64,000 bases of DNA from Heligmosomoides polygyrus polygyrus (GCA_947396885.1 OX377201.1:7550934-7614933); one strand, 5' to 3'; shown: positions 54,385-64,000, counted from the stretch's first letter. Notes: generated by a model from the sequence alone, not told the origin. Made by a program: numbers and translations.

Positions 54385-54745
54385 CAACCTCAAGGTGGCT
54401 GGTATCGAGGTAGTAAGCCGCCACAACGATGTTTTGTTGCGATCAAAACTTCTGGCGCCGGGCGGGACTCGAACCCGCACCGTCCTCTGACGCCTTTACA
54501 CCACCGGCGTCGTTTGATCGAATTGGTATCAGCGGCCAGCTTATGCCGGATACGGATGAGTGCTGATCGGTCTCACGAGGTGTGGATGTTGCGTTCAATC
54601 AAACGGCGCCGGTGCTGTAAAGGCGTAGAACATTCCCTCCCGGTCAGAGGAAGGTGCGGGTTCGAGTCCCGCCTGGCGCCAGAAGTTTTGATCGCAACAA
54701 AACATCGTTGTGACAACTATTTGCCACTTAAACTGTCAACATGAG
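54385..54745. mobile_element. TLR head-to-head dimer
   Basis: Left tail and head are inverted (GTTGCGATCAAAACTTCTGG, CGGGACTCGAACCCGCAC). There is a spacer of about 95 bp (TGAGTGCTGATCGGTCTCAC, GAGGTGTGGATGTTG). The right unit is on plus (GGCGCCGGTGCTGTAAAGGC, GGTGCGGGTTCGAGTCCCGC, AGAAGTTTTGATCGCAACAA). The left head lacks about 25 bp around the anticodon arm. The right head keeps a full acceptor pairing GCGCCGG/CTGGCGC and a perfect B box. The outer tails could pair over about 40 bases. Confidence 0.82.
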
Positions 54746-55074
54746 AAGCGCTTTGGCTAATAGATCCTTGATGTAGCGGTGGATCCTTTTTGTGTACGTG
54801 ATTCAAAGCACGTCACACGCACTGCGTCTTCTTTGCTATTCCACGACGGCATTAAAAATTGAGGCTCCGCTTGGAGTGACCGGAGCTCTCTGAGTCTATA
54901 CTCGTTCATCGTATCAATTCTATATCTTCTCATAAATGCTGATCACCTTGCTGTTTGGGCGAAGTAGTCCATTCATTTCTATCAGGAGCCAAAGAATTCC
55001 ACTTGTCTTTGCTCCACTGACTTGAAGAGGTTATCCAAGGGGGAGGCTGTTTGACCAATTTACTGATGGACGTT
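54746..55074. other. No recognisable gene
   Basis: A 66-codon minus frame without motifs. Confidence 0.35.
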
Positions 55075-56300
55075 GCAGGGTTGCGTTGATTTTCTAGAAA
55101 ATCCGGGTGATTATGGATATTGCTATGCACTAAATATCAGAATGAACTGCATTATTATTTGCGGAACTGGCCATGTGGAGATTTTCAAGTCCATCGAAGG
55201 GCGGGGCCTCAGGAACGGCGAATTTCCACGGACGGACTTGGTTGTCATGATGAACTCAGACAACCTTTCACCTTGGCTCGAGAGCTTCCGGAGACAGACG
55301 TCTCTTGGTGGTCTTCGGTACGGTACCTTCTCAAAGGGCGGACGTCGCAGTTGATAGTCGTTCTGGGACTCCTCTTCTTAAACTTTTCGGCCTTCTCTCC
55401 TTGACACGAAAAGCAGAACCTCGCGCGAAGGAGGCGGTGGTCCGATCCCGTGGTGAACTTGGGGACAATGGAGATGTCGGTCAGGCAATACTTGCGGTTG
55501 AAGATGATGTGGTCGATCTCGTTGTGGAACTGGCCACCGGGGGATTCCCAGGTCCATCGTAGGGAGGGAGGCTTCTGGAACTGTGAGTTTCCTTGGATGG
55601 TCTTGGTCGACATGATAGACTCAGACAGCCTTTCACCTTGCTCGTTCCACTCCAAACGTGGGTTCCGATATGAAGTTCTTCCGGCGACCTTCGCGGTCCG
55701 ATCTTGGCGTTGAAGTCGCCGATCACCTTGTAGAAGGTGTGATCTTCCTTATAGAACTTTCCAGCTCCACGTAGAAGGCTTCGACCTCTTCGTCGTCGTA
55801 GTCGGATGTCGAGGCATACGGGACGAATACAGTCAAAGCTGGCACGGATCCACATCGCTTCAGTCGCAGACGTCCGATTGGGGTTGTCAGAGACTCGTAC
55901 GAATCGATGCTCATGGCCAAATGTGTGTTGACGAGGACACCAACGCCGCCTATTCCCCTGCTCGCATGTTCCGAGGAACAGTTCTTCTCCGGAGTCGTAG
56001 GCGGCATGTAGGGGCATGGTGTCCTCTCGTCTTGGTCAGCCCGATGACGTCGTACTCCGAGGAACAGTTCTTCTCCGGAGTCGTAGGCGGCATGTAGGGG
56101 CATGGTGTCCTCTCGTCTTGGTCAGCCCGATGACGTCGTACTTGATCTTCCTGGCTTGCATCATCAGGTCCTCGACGGATACCTCCGATGCGGGCGCGCG
56201 GGCGTTGAAAGTACAGACACAGGCGTTGAAAGTCATCTTAATCCTTCTCAATTTGCGCAGCCTGGTTAGGCCCTGAGATTTTAGCAGCCTCTCCGTACTC
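55075..56300 (-). pseudogene. RTE retrotransposon endonuclease domain, plus a fused second piece
   Basis: Minus strand: CTFNARAPASEVSVEDLMMQ, ARKIKYDVIGLTKTR, YDSGEELFLGT, RRWCPRQHTF region, RLRLKRCGSVPALTVFVPYA, FYKVIGDFNAKIGPRRSPEE, EWNEQGERLSESIMSTKTIQ, TWESPGGQFHNEIDHIIFNR and GSDHRLLRARF. This is the apurinic-type endonuclease of RTE elements. Asn, GDFN and SDH motifs are kept, but the metal-binding Glu of the usual LTETR is Lys (LTKTR). An exact 86-bp duplication (55971-56142) shifts the frame. From 55290 leftward, a second, more diverged copy of the GERLSE-to-GQFHNE region follows (55080-55290). Confidence 0.88.
55971..56142 (+). repeat. Exact 86-bp tandem duplication
   Basis: CCGAGGAACAGTTCTTCTCC begins at 55971 and again at 56057; both units end GATGACGTCGTACT. 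No differences seen. It lies inside the RTE endonuclease. Confidence 0.95.
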
Positions 56301-57227
56301 GTCCTTCCCATCGCTACAGATATCGGGGCTCTTTCGGGGTCAGGGGAATGAGGCCCTTTAGTGCTGCTGTGTTTGACTGCAGTACACACGAGTAGCTAGT
56401 CAGGCTCTGTCGAGCGAACGACGAATTCCGGACAGTCGGCCAAACTGCCTGAAGGGACAGGCGAGACTTCCAAAGCGGTCCCGAATTGCCTTTCATGCGC
56501 TCTAGCGGCTTTATCGGGTATGCATGCACCTGACGCTGGATGTTTAGCATATCCCGTTCTAGGGGATACTGTGATTGACTCTGTCAGGCGTCATGTATGC
56601 CCCTTCGGGGTCTAGGAATCAGCATGTGCGTCTATTTATAGCCCCATATTTTCATGGCGCATAGCACGCTCGCACATAGCTCGATGGCCGGAGCCAGACG
56701 CGCAGAATTTTTCTTTCACCTAGCCGTCGGGCATGTGAGAAAGCCAATTAACTCAGACCATTTAGCAACCACACATCACTGCGTCGGATGGTCTTCTTTT
56801 ATTCCTAGGGGGGGGGGGAGAGGGTAGAATTCAACATGTGGTTCATTGTTGACTAGAAAATTCGTTCGGAAATTGTTTGAGAGACGATTACCGTTGGCGG
56901 TTGTACAGCCTTCTTCTCTCGAATACTAGGGCATTTTGGAGCGTCGAAAATTCGATTGCCCTTTGTAGCGCGGTGTTGGTCTCGTGGTGTTGTCGTAGTC
57001 AAACTGATGACCCACGGTTTTAGGGAAACAATCTCCCTTAAGCCAACTGCTGTGCGTAGATTTGGCCTCAGAGGTTTTCTGGCGCTTCCGCATTTTGCCC
57101 TTTAAGCCGAAAGGAATGGCTGTGCCTTCTAATCCACATGAATTTGTCATATTTTTACGCGGAAATTGTGATTGAAATGCAGACAACGGCGCATTCTTCC
57201 ATAGTGAACTCCATCCTGTGTTGAAAG
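56301..57227. other. No recognisable gene
   Basis: Frames of 78 and 114 codons (minus) without motifs. A run of G lies near 56809. Confidence 0.35.
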
Positions 57228-57512
57228 GATAAAGTATGGGATTAAACAGTTCCTCAGTGGGATGCGCCACGCATTATACTTCTACGGGATGCCGTGGAGG
57301 CGATTTGAATGCGTATTTGGCCCTACAATCACTTGCGGTGGCCAGCCGATGAAAAATTCATCGCGTTTCCCTTCACAGACAAGGATGAAGGCAATTCACT
57401 GACCCGGAGGGATGAAAACTTTGGTTGACCTAGGTGGGTAATCCGAAGCAGGGACGTTGAATTGGAGCGCACGCGACAGCCGGCGTCTCCTCCGTCTGCG
57501 CTACCACGCGCC
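57228..57512 (-). repeat. SINE-1, near full length
   Basis: GGATAAAGTATGGGATTAAA tail, CTCCGTCTGCGCTACCACGC head. The middle is altered (AGACAAGGATGAAGGC). Confidence 0.85.
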
Positions 57513-57672
57513 CAATACACAAGTTAACATACATGAGTACATTTGCAATTATTTACTCAATTATTTAAAATTGAACATCCAGTTCATTCACGATCTCCTT
57601 GCTTCTCTGTTACGGCACTAGCTTCAGTGGGTATCCCGTGAATTAGGCTATAGGTTACTCTTAGAGTGGCAT

Positions 57673-57966
57673 AAAGGATAAAAGGATAAAGGACGGCGTT
57701 ACTCAATCCTTTTTGGGATGCGCCACATATTCTGCTTCTCCTGGATATCGTGAAGGCGATTTGATGCGTCTTTGGCCATACAATGACTTGCTATGGCCAG
57801 CCGATGAAAAAACCACTATTTTATCCTTCCCAGACAAGTCTAATACTAATTCACCGCCCCTGAGAGATGGAAGGTTTTGTTACCTGAGCGGGAAATCCGA
57901 AGCAAGAACCTGGTATCAGGTGCAAGTGACAGCCGGCACCTTATTCGACTGCTCTACAAGCGCGAC
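57673..57966 (-). repeat. SINE-1, diverged
   Basis: AAAGGATAAAGGACGGCGTT tail; head eroded (TTATTCGACTGCTCTACAAG). First member of the duplicated block. Confidence 0.8.
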
Positions 57967-58067
57967 TTGAGTGAAATATAAGTTAAGAACAGGATTAGAA
58001 AGCTAAAACGATATCCTTTCGATGTCTAAGCCTGGTCTGTATTTTTAAAAAGACCGGCAATTCGCAA

Positions 58068-58141
58068 ATCCTAGCCCCGGGATCGAACCCTCTACCCCTT
58101 TCCGCAACTCCGCATCGCTATCCACTCGGTCACCCAGTTAC
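58068..58141 (-). repeat. tRNA-like sequence, copy 1
   Basis: Minus strand: AACTGGGTGACCGAGTGGAT (A-box-like) and GGGTTCGATCCCGGG (perfect B box). No full cloverleaf: the acceptor ends AACTGGG and CTAGGATT do not pair well. Probably the head of a SINE and not a functional tRNA. Confidence 0.5.
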
Positions 58142-58194
58142 TCTTGTCGTTGGTATGAAAGCATCGTCTAAATGCGCGCTGAAACTTTCTTTAA

Positions 58195-58548
58195 AGGATA
58201 AAGGGCGGCGTTCCTTCGGATGCGCCACGCATTCTACTTCTACGGGATGTCGTGAAGGCGATTTGATGCGTCTTTAGCCATACGACATCCCGTAGAAAGT
58301 TCTAGCCCTCAGGGTTATGAACAGGTTTAGAAAGCTAAAACGATATCCTTTCGATGTCTAACACTTGCTGTGGCCAGCCGATGAAAAAAAAACACTACTT
58401 TGTCCTTCCCTGATAAGTCTATTACTAATTCACCGCCCCTGAGGGCTAGAAGGCTTTGTTGACCTGAGCGGGAAATCCGAAGCAAGAACCTGGTATCAGG
58501 TGCAAGTGACAGCCGGCACCTTATTCGACTGCTCTACAAGCGCGACTT
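58195..58548 (-). repeat. SINE-1 chimera with patchwork insertion
   Basis: A SINE-1 copy interrupted at 58282-58366 by three joined pieces copied from nearby: an inverse of 58235-58250 (CGACATCCCGTAGAA), an inverse of 58436-58450 (TTCTAGCCCTCAGGG) and a direct copy of about 58562-58607 (GGTTATGAACAGGTTTAGAA). Confidence 0.85.
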
Positions 58549-58647
58549 GAGTGAAATGTAGGTTATGAACAGGTTTAGAAAGCTAAAACGATATCCTTTC
58601 GATGTCTAAGCCTGGTCTGTATTTTTAAAAAGACCGGCAATTCGCAA

Positions 58648-58722
58648 TTCCTAGTCCCGGGATCGAACCCTCTACCTCTTCCCGCAACTCCGCATTGCTA
58701 TCCACTTGGCCACCCAGTTACT
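58648..58722 (-). repeat. tRNA-like sequence, copy 2
   Basis: The duplicate of 58068-58141, with a few changes (GGCCAAGTGGATAGCAATG on minus; GGGTTCGATCCCGGG kept). Confidence 0.5.
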
Positions 58723-58774
58723 CTTGCCGTTGGTATGAAAGAATCGTCTAAATGCGCGCTGAAACTTTCTTCAA

Positions 58775-59068
58775 AGGATAAAGGATAAAGGACGGCGTTA
58801 TTCAATTTCCTTCGGGATGCGCCACGCATTCTACTTCTACGGGATGTCGTGGTGGCGAGTTGAATGCGTATTTGGCCACACAATGACTTGCGGTGGCCAG
58901 CCGATGAACAAGTCAGCGCTTTATCTTCCCAGTCAAGTATGGTACCAATTCACCGACCCCGGGGGGATGGAAGGCTTGGTTGGCCTGGGTGGGAAATCCG
59001 AACCAGGAACCTGGAATCAGGTGCAGGCGACAGCCGGCGCCTCCTCCGACTGCGCTCCACGCACCCAA
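58775..59068 (-). repeat. SINE-1, full length
   Basis: AAAGGATAAAGGATAAAGGA tail, CTCCTCCGACTGCGCTCCAC head. One of the copies closest to the consensus. Confidence 0.9.
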
Positions 59069-59807
59069 ACTTCATCTAGGAAAAAGGAAATTGTCACATT
59101 GCTATGATCTGGCTGTAATTGAAATTTCGGATCGTCTGCAGGATAATGTCTAATGACGGCATGGCGGTTCCAGGGTCGGATTTGTTTTATTTGCCAGCAC
59201 TGAAGTACTACGGCTTTTCGTCACTTTTCACCTAGTCAGATGCTCATAGGGAATTTGAAAACCATTCCTGTGGTCCTCAGACAATACCGAACAACCTCCA
59301 TTATTGAAAAAAATCCGTGGGAATTTTCTGGGAAATGGTTTCCCTCGTAAGCAAGAAGACTTCAACAGAGGCTCTTTGGTCACCTGTGATATCACAGGAA
59401 TATACACAAGAATAGACTCCATCCTCATCCAGTGTCTTTCCTGGCACCAACAGCACCTCTTATGACCCATGTTGCGTGACAGAACATTCTCTAGGTCCTT
59501 CACTTTGGAAGAACATGAATAGGATGTCGTCGTGAAGCACATAGCAGCATGTTGATTAGCTCTGGTGTTCTTCTGCCTTTACGTGAACCTCAGTAGTCTA
59601 TGGCTAACGTCATACGGTACCAAAATGTCCACCAAAACGCATAACAAGCCGTCCCGGTTGATTTTCGGCGCAGCGCCACCTTCTCTGCTTGTGAGATTCA
59701 ATTGTCGTCGGAGCTCAGAGCTTCAGATCCTTTCGCACATTTGCCTTGGGCTCACACATCACACCGAGTCATGTTTACTTGATTTTTTAAGTGCGTGTTT
59801 GTATCAA
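59069..59807. other. No recognisable gene
   Basis: A 104-codon minus frame (59228-59542) and a 119-codon plus frame (59565-59924) show no motifs; the latter runs into the SINE. Confidence 0.35.
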
Positions 59808-60076
59808 TGGGAGCGCGGTGGCGTAGCGAAAGGGGGCGCCGGAAGCAGAGTGCAGTCGACTCGGTTCTCGGTCCAAATCTCCCGCCCCGTTCAACCCAGC
59901 CCTCTATCTCTCCGGAGTCGGTGAATTGGTACCAGACTTGTCTGGGAAGGACGAAGCACCTATGCCTTATTGTTAGTCTGCTGACCGTATCACGTCATCG
60001 TGTATGGCAGATACGATTCCAATTTCTCCACGACATCCAGTAGATGTACTACAATGCATGGCGAATCTTTTACTCA
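59808..60076 (+). repeat. SINE-1, diverged
   Basis: GGGAGCGCGGTGGCGTAGCG, GAATTGGTACCAGACTTGTC, CTCCACGACATCCAGTAGAT, ATGCATGGCGAATC. Confidence 0.8.
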
Positions 60077-61524
60077 AAAGAGATGGATTAAAACTGTTCT
60101 TTATTCTTTATTTTTCGTTTATGATTATACTTATGCATAAATATGTTCCATCACTTAGTCTGTCTGTCTGTCCGAGTGTCCGCGCAAAATTAATTGCAGT
60201 CGACGGCTTTCACAACGACCCAGTCGGTTGATTTTGTTCAAGTTGAACTGTTTAAAGTTTTTGTTACGTGAATATGTTCCTAAGTAAACGTTTAACAAAA
60301 CAACTGTCCAGAATTGATCCCTTATGTGAGATTTCCATGAACATATCGCCATTTGTGTAGACTGTATAATAGTTGGTCAATTATTGATTGGTATCGATTT
60401 TCTATCAAATGTCGATCGACATCATTGTGTTCTAGAGAAAAGCCTCTGACAGTAGTCAAGCCGGCCTCTAGGTTGACTAAATGTTGATTTACTATATTAA
60501 TGGTAAGCAACGATCTGCCGGCCTTGCTGTCTGGCTACTGGCTGGGGCTTCACCCCAGAAAACCATACGAACCGATTGGTATGGTTAACCTGTTGTGCAA
60601 CCATCTGTTGTGTATAAATCAAGTAACATATTTAGGTGATTACTTCGCCATACGGTTGGCGTTTAAGAGAAACTGATTGCATCGATTGATATTGATTTGT
60701 CAATCGAATCTATCTAACTCTCCATCGACCGCTATATTATATTCACCGTGATTCCAACCAGGATTAAATGATCGTGATTAAAAATTCCGAGCAGCAGTCG
60801 GTATGAGAGGTCGGTTAAATGAGCGGCCATTAATTCTGCGCGGACGCATGGGTGGACGTGAAGACGGATGCCTTAGCTTCCATATATACATGCATATATA
60901 GCTAGCAAAAGAGCATGGAAGCTTTCAGTGCCGCTCATTCATTTTTTGTAGCAGAAGAAGTTTGCAAAAATATAGAAAAGATCAAATTTATCCCGTTGGT
61001 TAGTACTGAATATTGATTACACATTCTCAAGCAGAGGTAGTGAGTACCTTATTTCTGGAAGAGTGACGAAAAAACTGCGAAAAAAAAACTCGCGATACCA
61101 AGGAGTGCAGTTATCACAAAAATCAGTTGAGCTCTGTTAAAAAAGCCCCTAAAGGTAATGAAATCGTGATCAAAGTGCCGAGCCTGCAGCCAGTGACTAC
61201 TTCTGATCAGTTTCGAATTTTTAATTATTTTTTCATGACATGTTGCTAATGGCAGTTTTCATAATAACTACACTTTCTGATTCATTACTATTATTTTAGT
61301 TGCTCACAACTTATTAAACAGAAGTGACTCCCACGGAAGGTATTGGAGTTTTTCCTTAACAATCTCGGTGAACAATTTGTGGCTATGGATAGAACACTTC
61401 CAAGACTCGATTAAAAATCACCCGTTGTTCCAGAAATAGAGTGAATGAAATTACCTCTCACGGATGTAATAGGCACGAGGCTTTCCTATTTCAAACCGTC
61501 CACTCTAATGCCACACAGACCTTT
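60077..61524. other. Longest repeat-free looking stretch, no gene found
   Basis: About 1.45 kb with no member of the repeat families and no frame over 75 codons. Short features: a TCTGTCTGTCTGTC tract near 60158 and a GCTGGGGCTTCACCCCAG hairpin near 60541. Confidence 0.35.
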
Positions 61525-62055
61525 ACATATGCCGTTTTCACGTCAAATTGGACACTCTTCTCGACAAATTTGATGCTTCTGAAATCAAACTGAACATTTT
61601 CCAAGTCGAAACGAGCTTCCCTACAGACTCTCAAAAGTTGCTAAAATATATTTTTTTTGTTCAAGGAAATTTTGATATAACTCTCATGCAATTTCCTAGA
61701 TCGGCTGCCCGAATGGGCGTAATAATTTTATAAACATTTTACATTCTACAAAAAACACTAGACATTAGAAAACTAGTTTTAAAGCGTAACAAGGTGGTAA
61801 TCAATTAGTAAATTAAAACACGAGCTCACGCCATACACCGAAGAGCTCGTCGCGGTTTTTATTCGATTGATAGTGTAATTGCTGCTTACCTAAGGCATCA
61901 AAACCTAAAGAGTATACGTGCGTTTTCACTATTGTTTTTGTTGCATTGCCGGCAGTCGTGAAACTCAATGCGAACAGAAATTTTGCTATCAATCAAATCA
62001 AATTCATAGTGGTTCTTCCTTGGACTCTAGGCGAGGTTGGTAACAGCGTTTATTA

Positions 62056-62091
62056 GGCTTACGTTTTGGCTAGATCGCTTTCTTAAGAGCC
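62056..62091 (-). ncRNA. Decayed hammerhead-like motif
   Basis: Minus strand: GGCT, CTTAAGA, AAGCGATCTAGCC, AAAA, CGTA, AGCC. G5 and G12 are changed, so it should be inactive. Stem I and the ACGT block remain. Confidence 0.5.
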
Positions 62092-62317
62092 TGAAAGGAA
62101 ACAAATCTAAGTGTGACCACTCGATCAAGGGTCTCCTCAACCCTACTGGATTTTGAGATCAATTAAACGTAAACAAGAAGAGTAGGAGACAGCAGTCGAC
62201 CTTACCTAACCAAGTATCGCCAGGCGATCAGGGCAGTAGTGCTCGTGAGGGTACTAACGAAGACCGTACCCTGACTAGAATGCTAGCCGGAGGTATGGCC
62301 TGAGCTCCCGGGTTATA

Positions 62318-63469
62318 TTAGGTTGGAAAAAGTCTTTTCATTTTTTTCAAAGATTTATTGCTTCACAACTACAAAGTCAAATGAATTGAGATAATCTCCA
62401 TTTTGTTCCACTACACTTTTCCAAAGACTGGGTAATTTCCCAATTCCTCTCGCGCAAAAGACTGCAGTTCTGGAGTCGAACCATTGCTGAATCCACTTTT
62501 TGAGGTCTTCGTCCTTTCAAAATATTTCTCTCCAATTTCTTGCTTGAGAGCACGGAAGAGATGGTAGTCGGTAGGTGCGAGGACAGGACTATACGATGGA
62601 TGTGGGTGGCGTTACCTCCCAGCCCAGCTCCTTTATTGTTTCTGTTGTGAGTCTTGCAACACGTGGTTTTGCATTGTCATGCAGGATCATCACCTTTGAC
62701 TTCTCAGGCCTCTTTTCTTGGAGAGCTGCGGCGACTCTGTGGAGTTGGCCATTGCATGTGGCAGCAGTAAGTGTCTCTCCACTTCTGAGAGTTCCCCAGT
62801 AGATCACTCCTCTGATATCCCACCAAACACTCAACAGAATCTTCCTTTCGTGAACATTGGGCTTGAGATCGGGCTTAGGGTTCTCTCCTTTTTGTCCCCA
62901 TTGCCTTTTTCTTCGTAGGTTGGCATACAGAACCCAGGACCCATCGCCTGTCACAATCCGCGCAGAAACGATTTTCTATGCAAAGCCAAGATTCTTCAGA
63001 AGGATTCCCCCTATCCTATGAGACATTTCGAGTTTCTCTGCCAGTTGACGTGTCGTCTGCCTACTATCGGCACGAAGAAAATGGAGTAGTTCAGTGTCGT
63101 CCAATTCAGTTGACCTTCCTGACCTTGTTTTGTCCTCGAGTGAACAATCTCCCTTTAAAAACTTTCCGAACGCGATGAGTAATAGATACCAAGCCATATA
63201 TATGGTTAATTTGGTCGGCTGCCTGACGTGCTGTAGATCCTTTAATGAATTCATGAAGAATGACGTGCCGAAAATGGCCCTGAGGTAGATCTGCCGTTGA
63301 GTCCGGAAGAATGGGTGGATAATGAAATACAAAAAGGGTCTTGACCTATGTCTCTGTGCGAACGGTAGACAAGTGTGATAGGGTTACGAAATCAGCTACC
63401 AATATTGGCTAGTGCGTTTGCAAGGAGAACGGTAAAAAATTTTTTAGGAAGAGACTTTTTTCAACCTAA
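62318..63469 (-). mobile_element. Mariner element with near-complete but broken transposase
   Basis: Ends TTAGGTTGGAAAAAGTCTTT and the inverse of AAGAGACTTTTTTCAACCTAA, flanked by TA (62316-62317, 63470-63471). Minus strand reads DKTRSGRSTELDDTELLHFL, RADSRQTTRQLAEKLEMSHR (HTH), LLKNLGFA, TAG stop (62976-62978), VTGDGSWVLYANLRRKRQWG (first Asp), VMILHDNAKPRVARLTTETI (second Asp), then a frameshift near 62610 and YSPVLAPTDYHLFRAL (third Asp, spacing DD34D). About 50 residues between HTH and first Asp are missing. All three catalytic Asp survive, but the stop, frameshift and deletion inactivate it. Confidence 0.9.
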
Positions 63470-63591
63470 TATGTAGGCACTCTCCCTTCCGGTTGATTTT
63501 TGGATCACTAGCCTGTATCCAAAATACCTCAAGGGCATTCCGCACCGACGTTTGTGGCTCACGGGCTAAAATTCCAAATGTAATCCCTGGG

Positions 63592-63895
63592 AGCTCAGGC
63601 CATACCTCCGACTAGCATTCTAGTCAGGGTAGTCTTCGTTGGTATCCTCACGGGCACTGCTGCCCTGATCGCCTGTCGATCCGTGGTTAGGTGAGGTCGA
63701 CCACTGTCTTCTTCTCACCTTGTATACGTCTAATTGATCTCAAAATCCAGTAGGATTGAGGAGACGTTTGGTCGAGTGGTCACACATAGGTTTACTTCCT
63801 TTCGGGCTCTGAAGAAGGCGATCTCGCCGAAACGTAAGCCTAATAAACGCTGTTACCAACCTCGCCTAGAGTTCAAGGAAGAACTACTACGAATC
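63592..63895 (+). mobile_element. Penelope-like element, 5'-truncated inverted copy
   Basis: Starts inside the last codons (GGGAGCTCAGGCCATACCTC, as RELRPYL) and runs to AGTTCAAGGAAGAACTACTA. It mirrors 62010-62315. It carries the best-preserved plus-strand hammerhead motif. Confidence 0.8.
63805..63840 (+). ncRNA. Hammerhead-ribozyme-like motif, intact core
   Basis: GGCT (63805-63808), CTGAAGA (63809-63815), extra A, GGCG-ATCT-CGCC (63817-63828), GAAA (63829-63832), CGTA (63833-63836), AGCC (63837-63840). Stem I GGCT/AGCC pairs fully. The GAAA-to-GTA interval leaves no room for a stem III within one RNA; ACGT is self-complementary, as expected for the dimeric PLE type. The predicted cut is after GTA (63836). 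Confidence 0.78.
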
Positions 63896-64000
63896 CAACA
63901 TCATGACGAGGTTCATAGAAAGTCGGACATTGCATCTAATCAAATAAAAATCGGCGCCTCTTGGACGAGTGCATGGCGCGACCTCTTTTTTGGCACTAGA

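Larger units (their letters stand above)
57830..58785 (+). repeat. Tandem segmental duplication, offset 580 bp
   Basis: CGCGACTTGAGTGAAAT at 57961 and 58541, AAACGATATCCTTTCGATGT at 58006 and 58586, and TATGAAAGCATCGTCTAAAT / TATGAAAGAATCGTCTAAAT. The copies differ by few bases over about 350 bp, so the duplication is fairly recent. Confidence 0.9.
62010..63591 (-). pseudogene. Penelope-like element, 3' end (second family), split by a mariner
   Basis: Minus strand from 63591: GITFGILAREPQTSVRNALE, VFWIQASDPKINRKGEC, then the mariner, then TRELRPYLRLAF and a stop near 62285. These are the last residues of a GIY-YIG-carrying PLE protein. The untranslated 3' region follows, with a decayed hammerhead motif at 62056-62091. 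Its wording differs from the PLEs at 8 and 39 kb, so it is a second family. It joins the plus-strand copy head-to-head at 63591/63592. Confidence 0.8.
61525..64000. mobile_element. FB-B foldback element split by PLE and mariner, cut by the window edge
   Basis: Left arm TTTTCACGTCAAATTGGACA to about 62009. The sequence resumes at about 63896 with the FB-B centre (GGACGAGTGCATGGCGCGAC near 63963). The right arm lies beyond 64000. Confidence 0.7.

Noticed and set aside
58068..58141. A functional tRNA-Ser or tRNA-Leu gene on minus
   Set aside because: A perfect B box, but the acceptor ends do not pair and no intact anticodon arm is visible.

Overview
The window looks like intergenic or heterochromatic DNA from a metazoan, most likely a clade V (strongylid, hookworm-like) nematode. 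The evidence is decayed RTE-type and CR1/jockey-type non-LTR reverse transcriptases, Penelope-like (PLE) GIY-YIG retroelements, mariner and Tc1-like DNA transposons, tRNA-derived SINEs and long foldback elements. The taxon is inferred from remembered similarity of translated fragments to hookworm repeat proteins; it was not searched. There is no operon, no ribosome-binding-site-led gene, no rRNA and no CRISPR. I found no convincing intact host gene, and nearly all the longer open frames lie inside repeats.

The commonest component is a roughly 290-bp SINE (called SINE-1 here). It has a Pol III-like head (A-box-like TAGCGCAGTCGG, B-box-like GGTTCGGATTTCC) and a tail of (CCTTTAT/GGATAAA) repeats. 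There are more than 30 copies or pieces on both strands, several with clear 10-14 bp target-site duplications. A second tRNA-derived unit (called TLR here, with a perfect B box GGTTCGAGTCC) occurs as solo copies (2.45, 10.6, 51.6 kb) and as head-to-head dimers (30.2 and 54.4 kb). Several long inverted-repeat families are present: FB-A (ends CTAGGGAAGGG, 3-bp TNA target duplications, a tRNA-like box in each arm; 17.3-20.3, 29.2-30.2, part at 14.9 kb), FB-B (ends resemble CACGTCAAATTGGACAC; 5.1, 14.3, 27.0, 53.1, 61.5 kb), FB-C (45.1 kb), an 8-bp-duplication foldback (40.7 kb) and TTA-flanked MITEs (9.1, 20.0 kb).

Layout: 0-0.64 kb mariner remnant; 2.3-6.9 kb SINEs and an FB-B; 7.9-9.5 kb head-to-head PLE pair with a MITE; 9.5-10.5 kb palindromic mariner-end element; 12.4-13.3 kb inverted-duplicated mariner; 14.3-15.4 kb FB-B holding an FB-A arm; 17.0-20.8 kb an RTE reverse transcriptase split by FB-A, itself split by a SINE (split again by a Tc-like element) and by a MITE; 21.7-24.3 kb RTE and Tc1 remnants; 24.8-36.9 kb SINEs, FB-B, FB-A inside TLR, a mariner inside a SINE, and a Tc-like element; 37.7 kb a 217-bp (GT)n tract; 38.8-44.7 kb PLE and two CR1-like LINEs; 47.6-54.7 kb SINEs, FB-B and a TLR dimer; 55.1-56.3 kb RTE endonuclease; 57.2-60.1 kb a SINE cluster with a segmental duplication; 61.5-64 kb an FB-B split by a PLE pair split by a mariner.

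The most notable content is (1) small hammerhead-ribozyme-like motifs in the 3' repeats of the PLEs, five copies, two with an intact core; (2) foldback elements whose arms carry tRNA-like Pol III promoters; (3) nested insertions whose order can be read from restored target sites; and (4) many long inverted repeats of independent origin that could form dsRNA. These elements do not form a pathway. They record successive insertions, with active-site losses or frame breaks in almost every coding piece.
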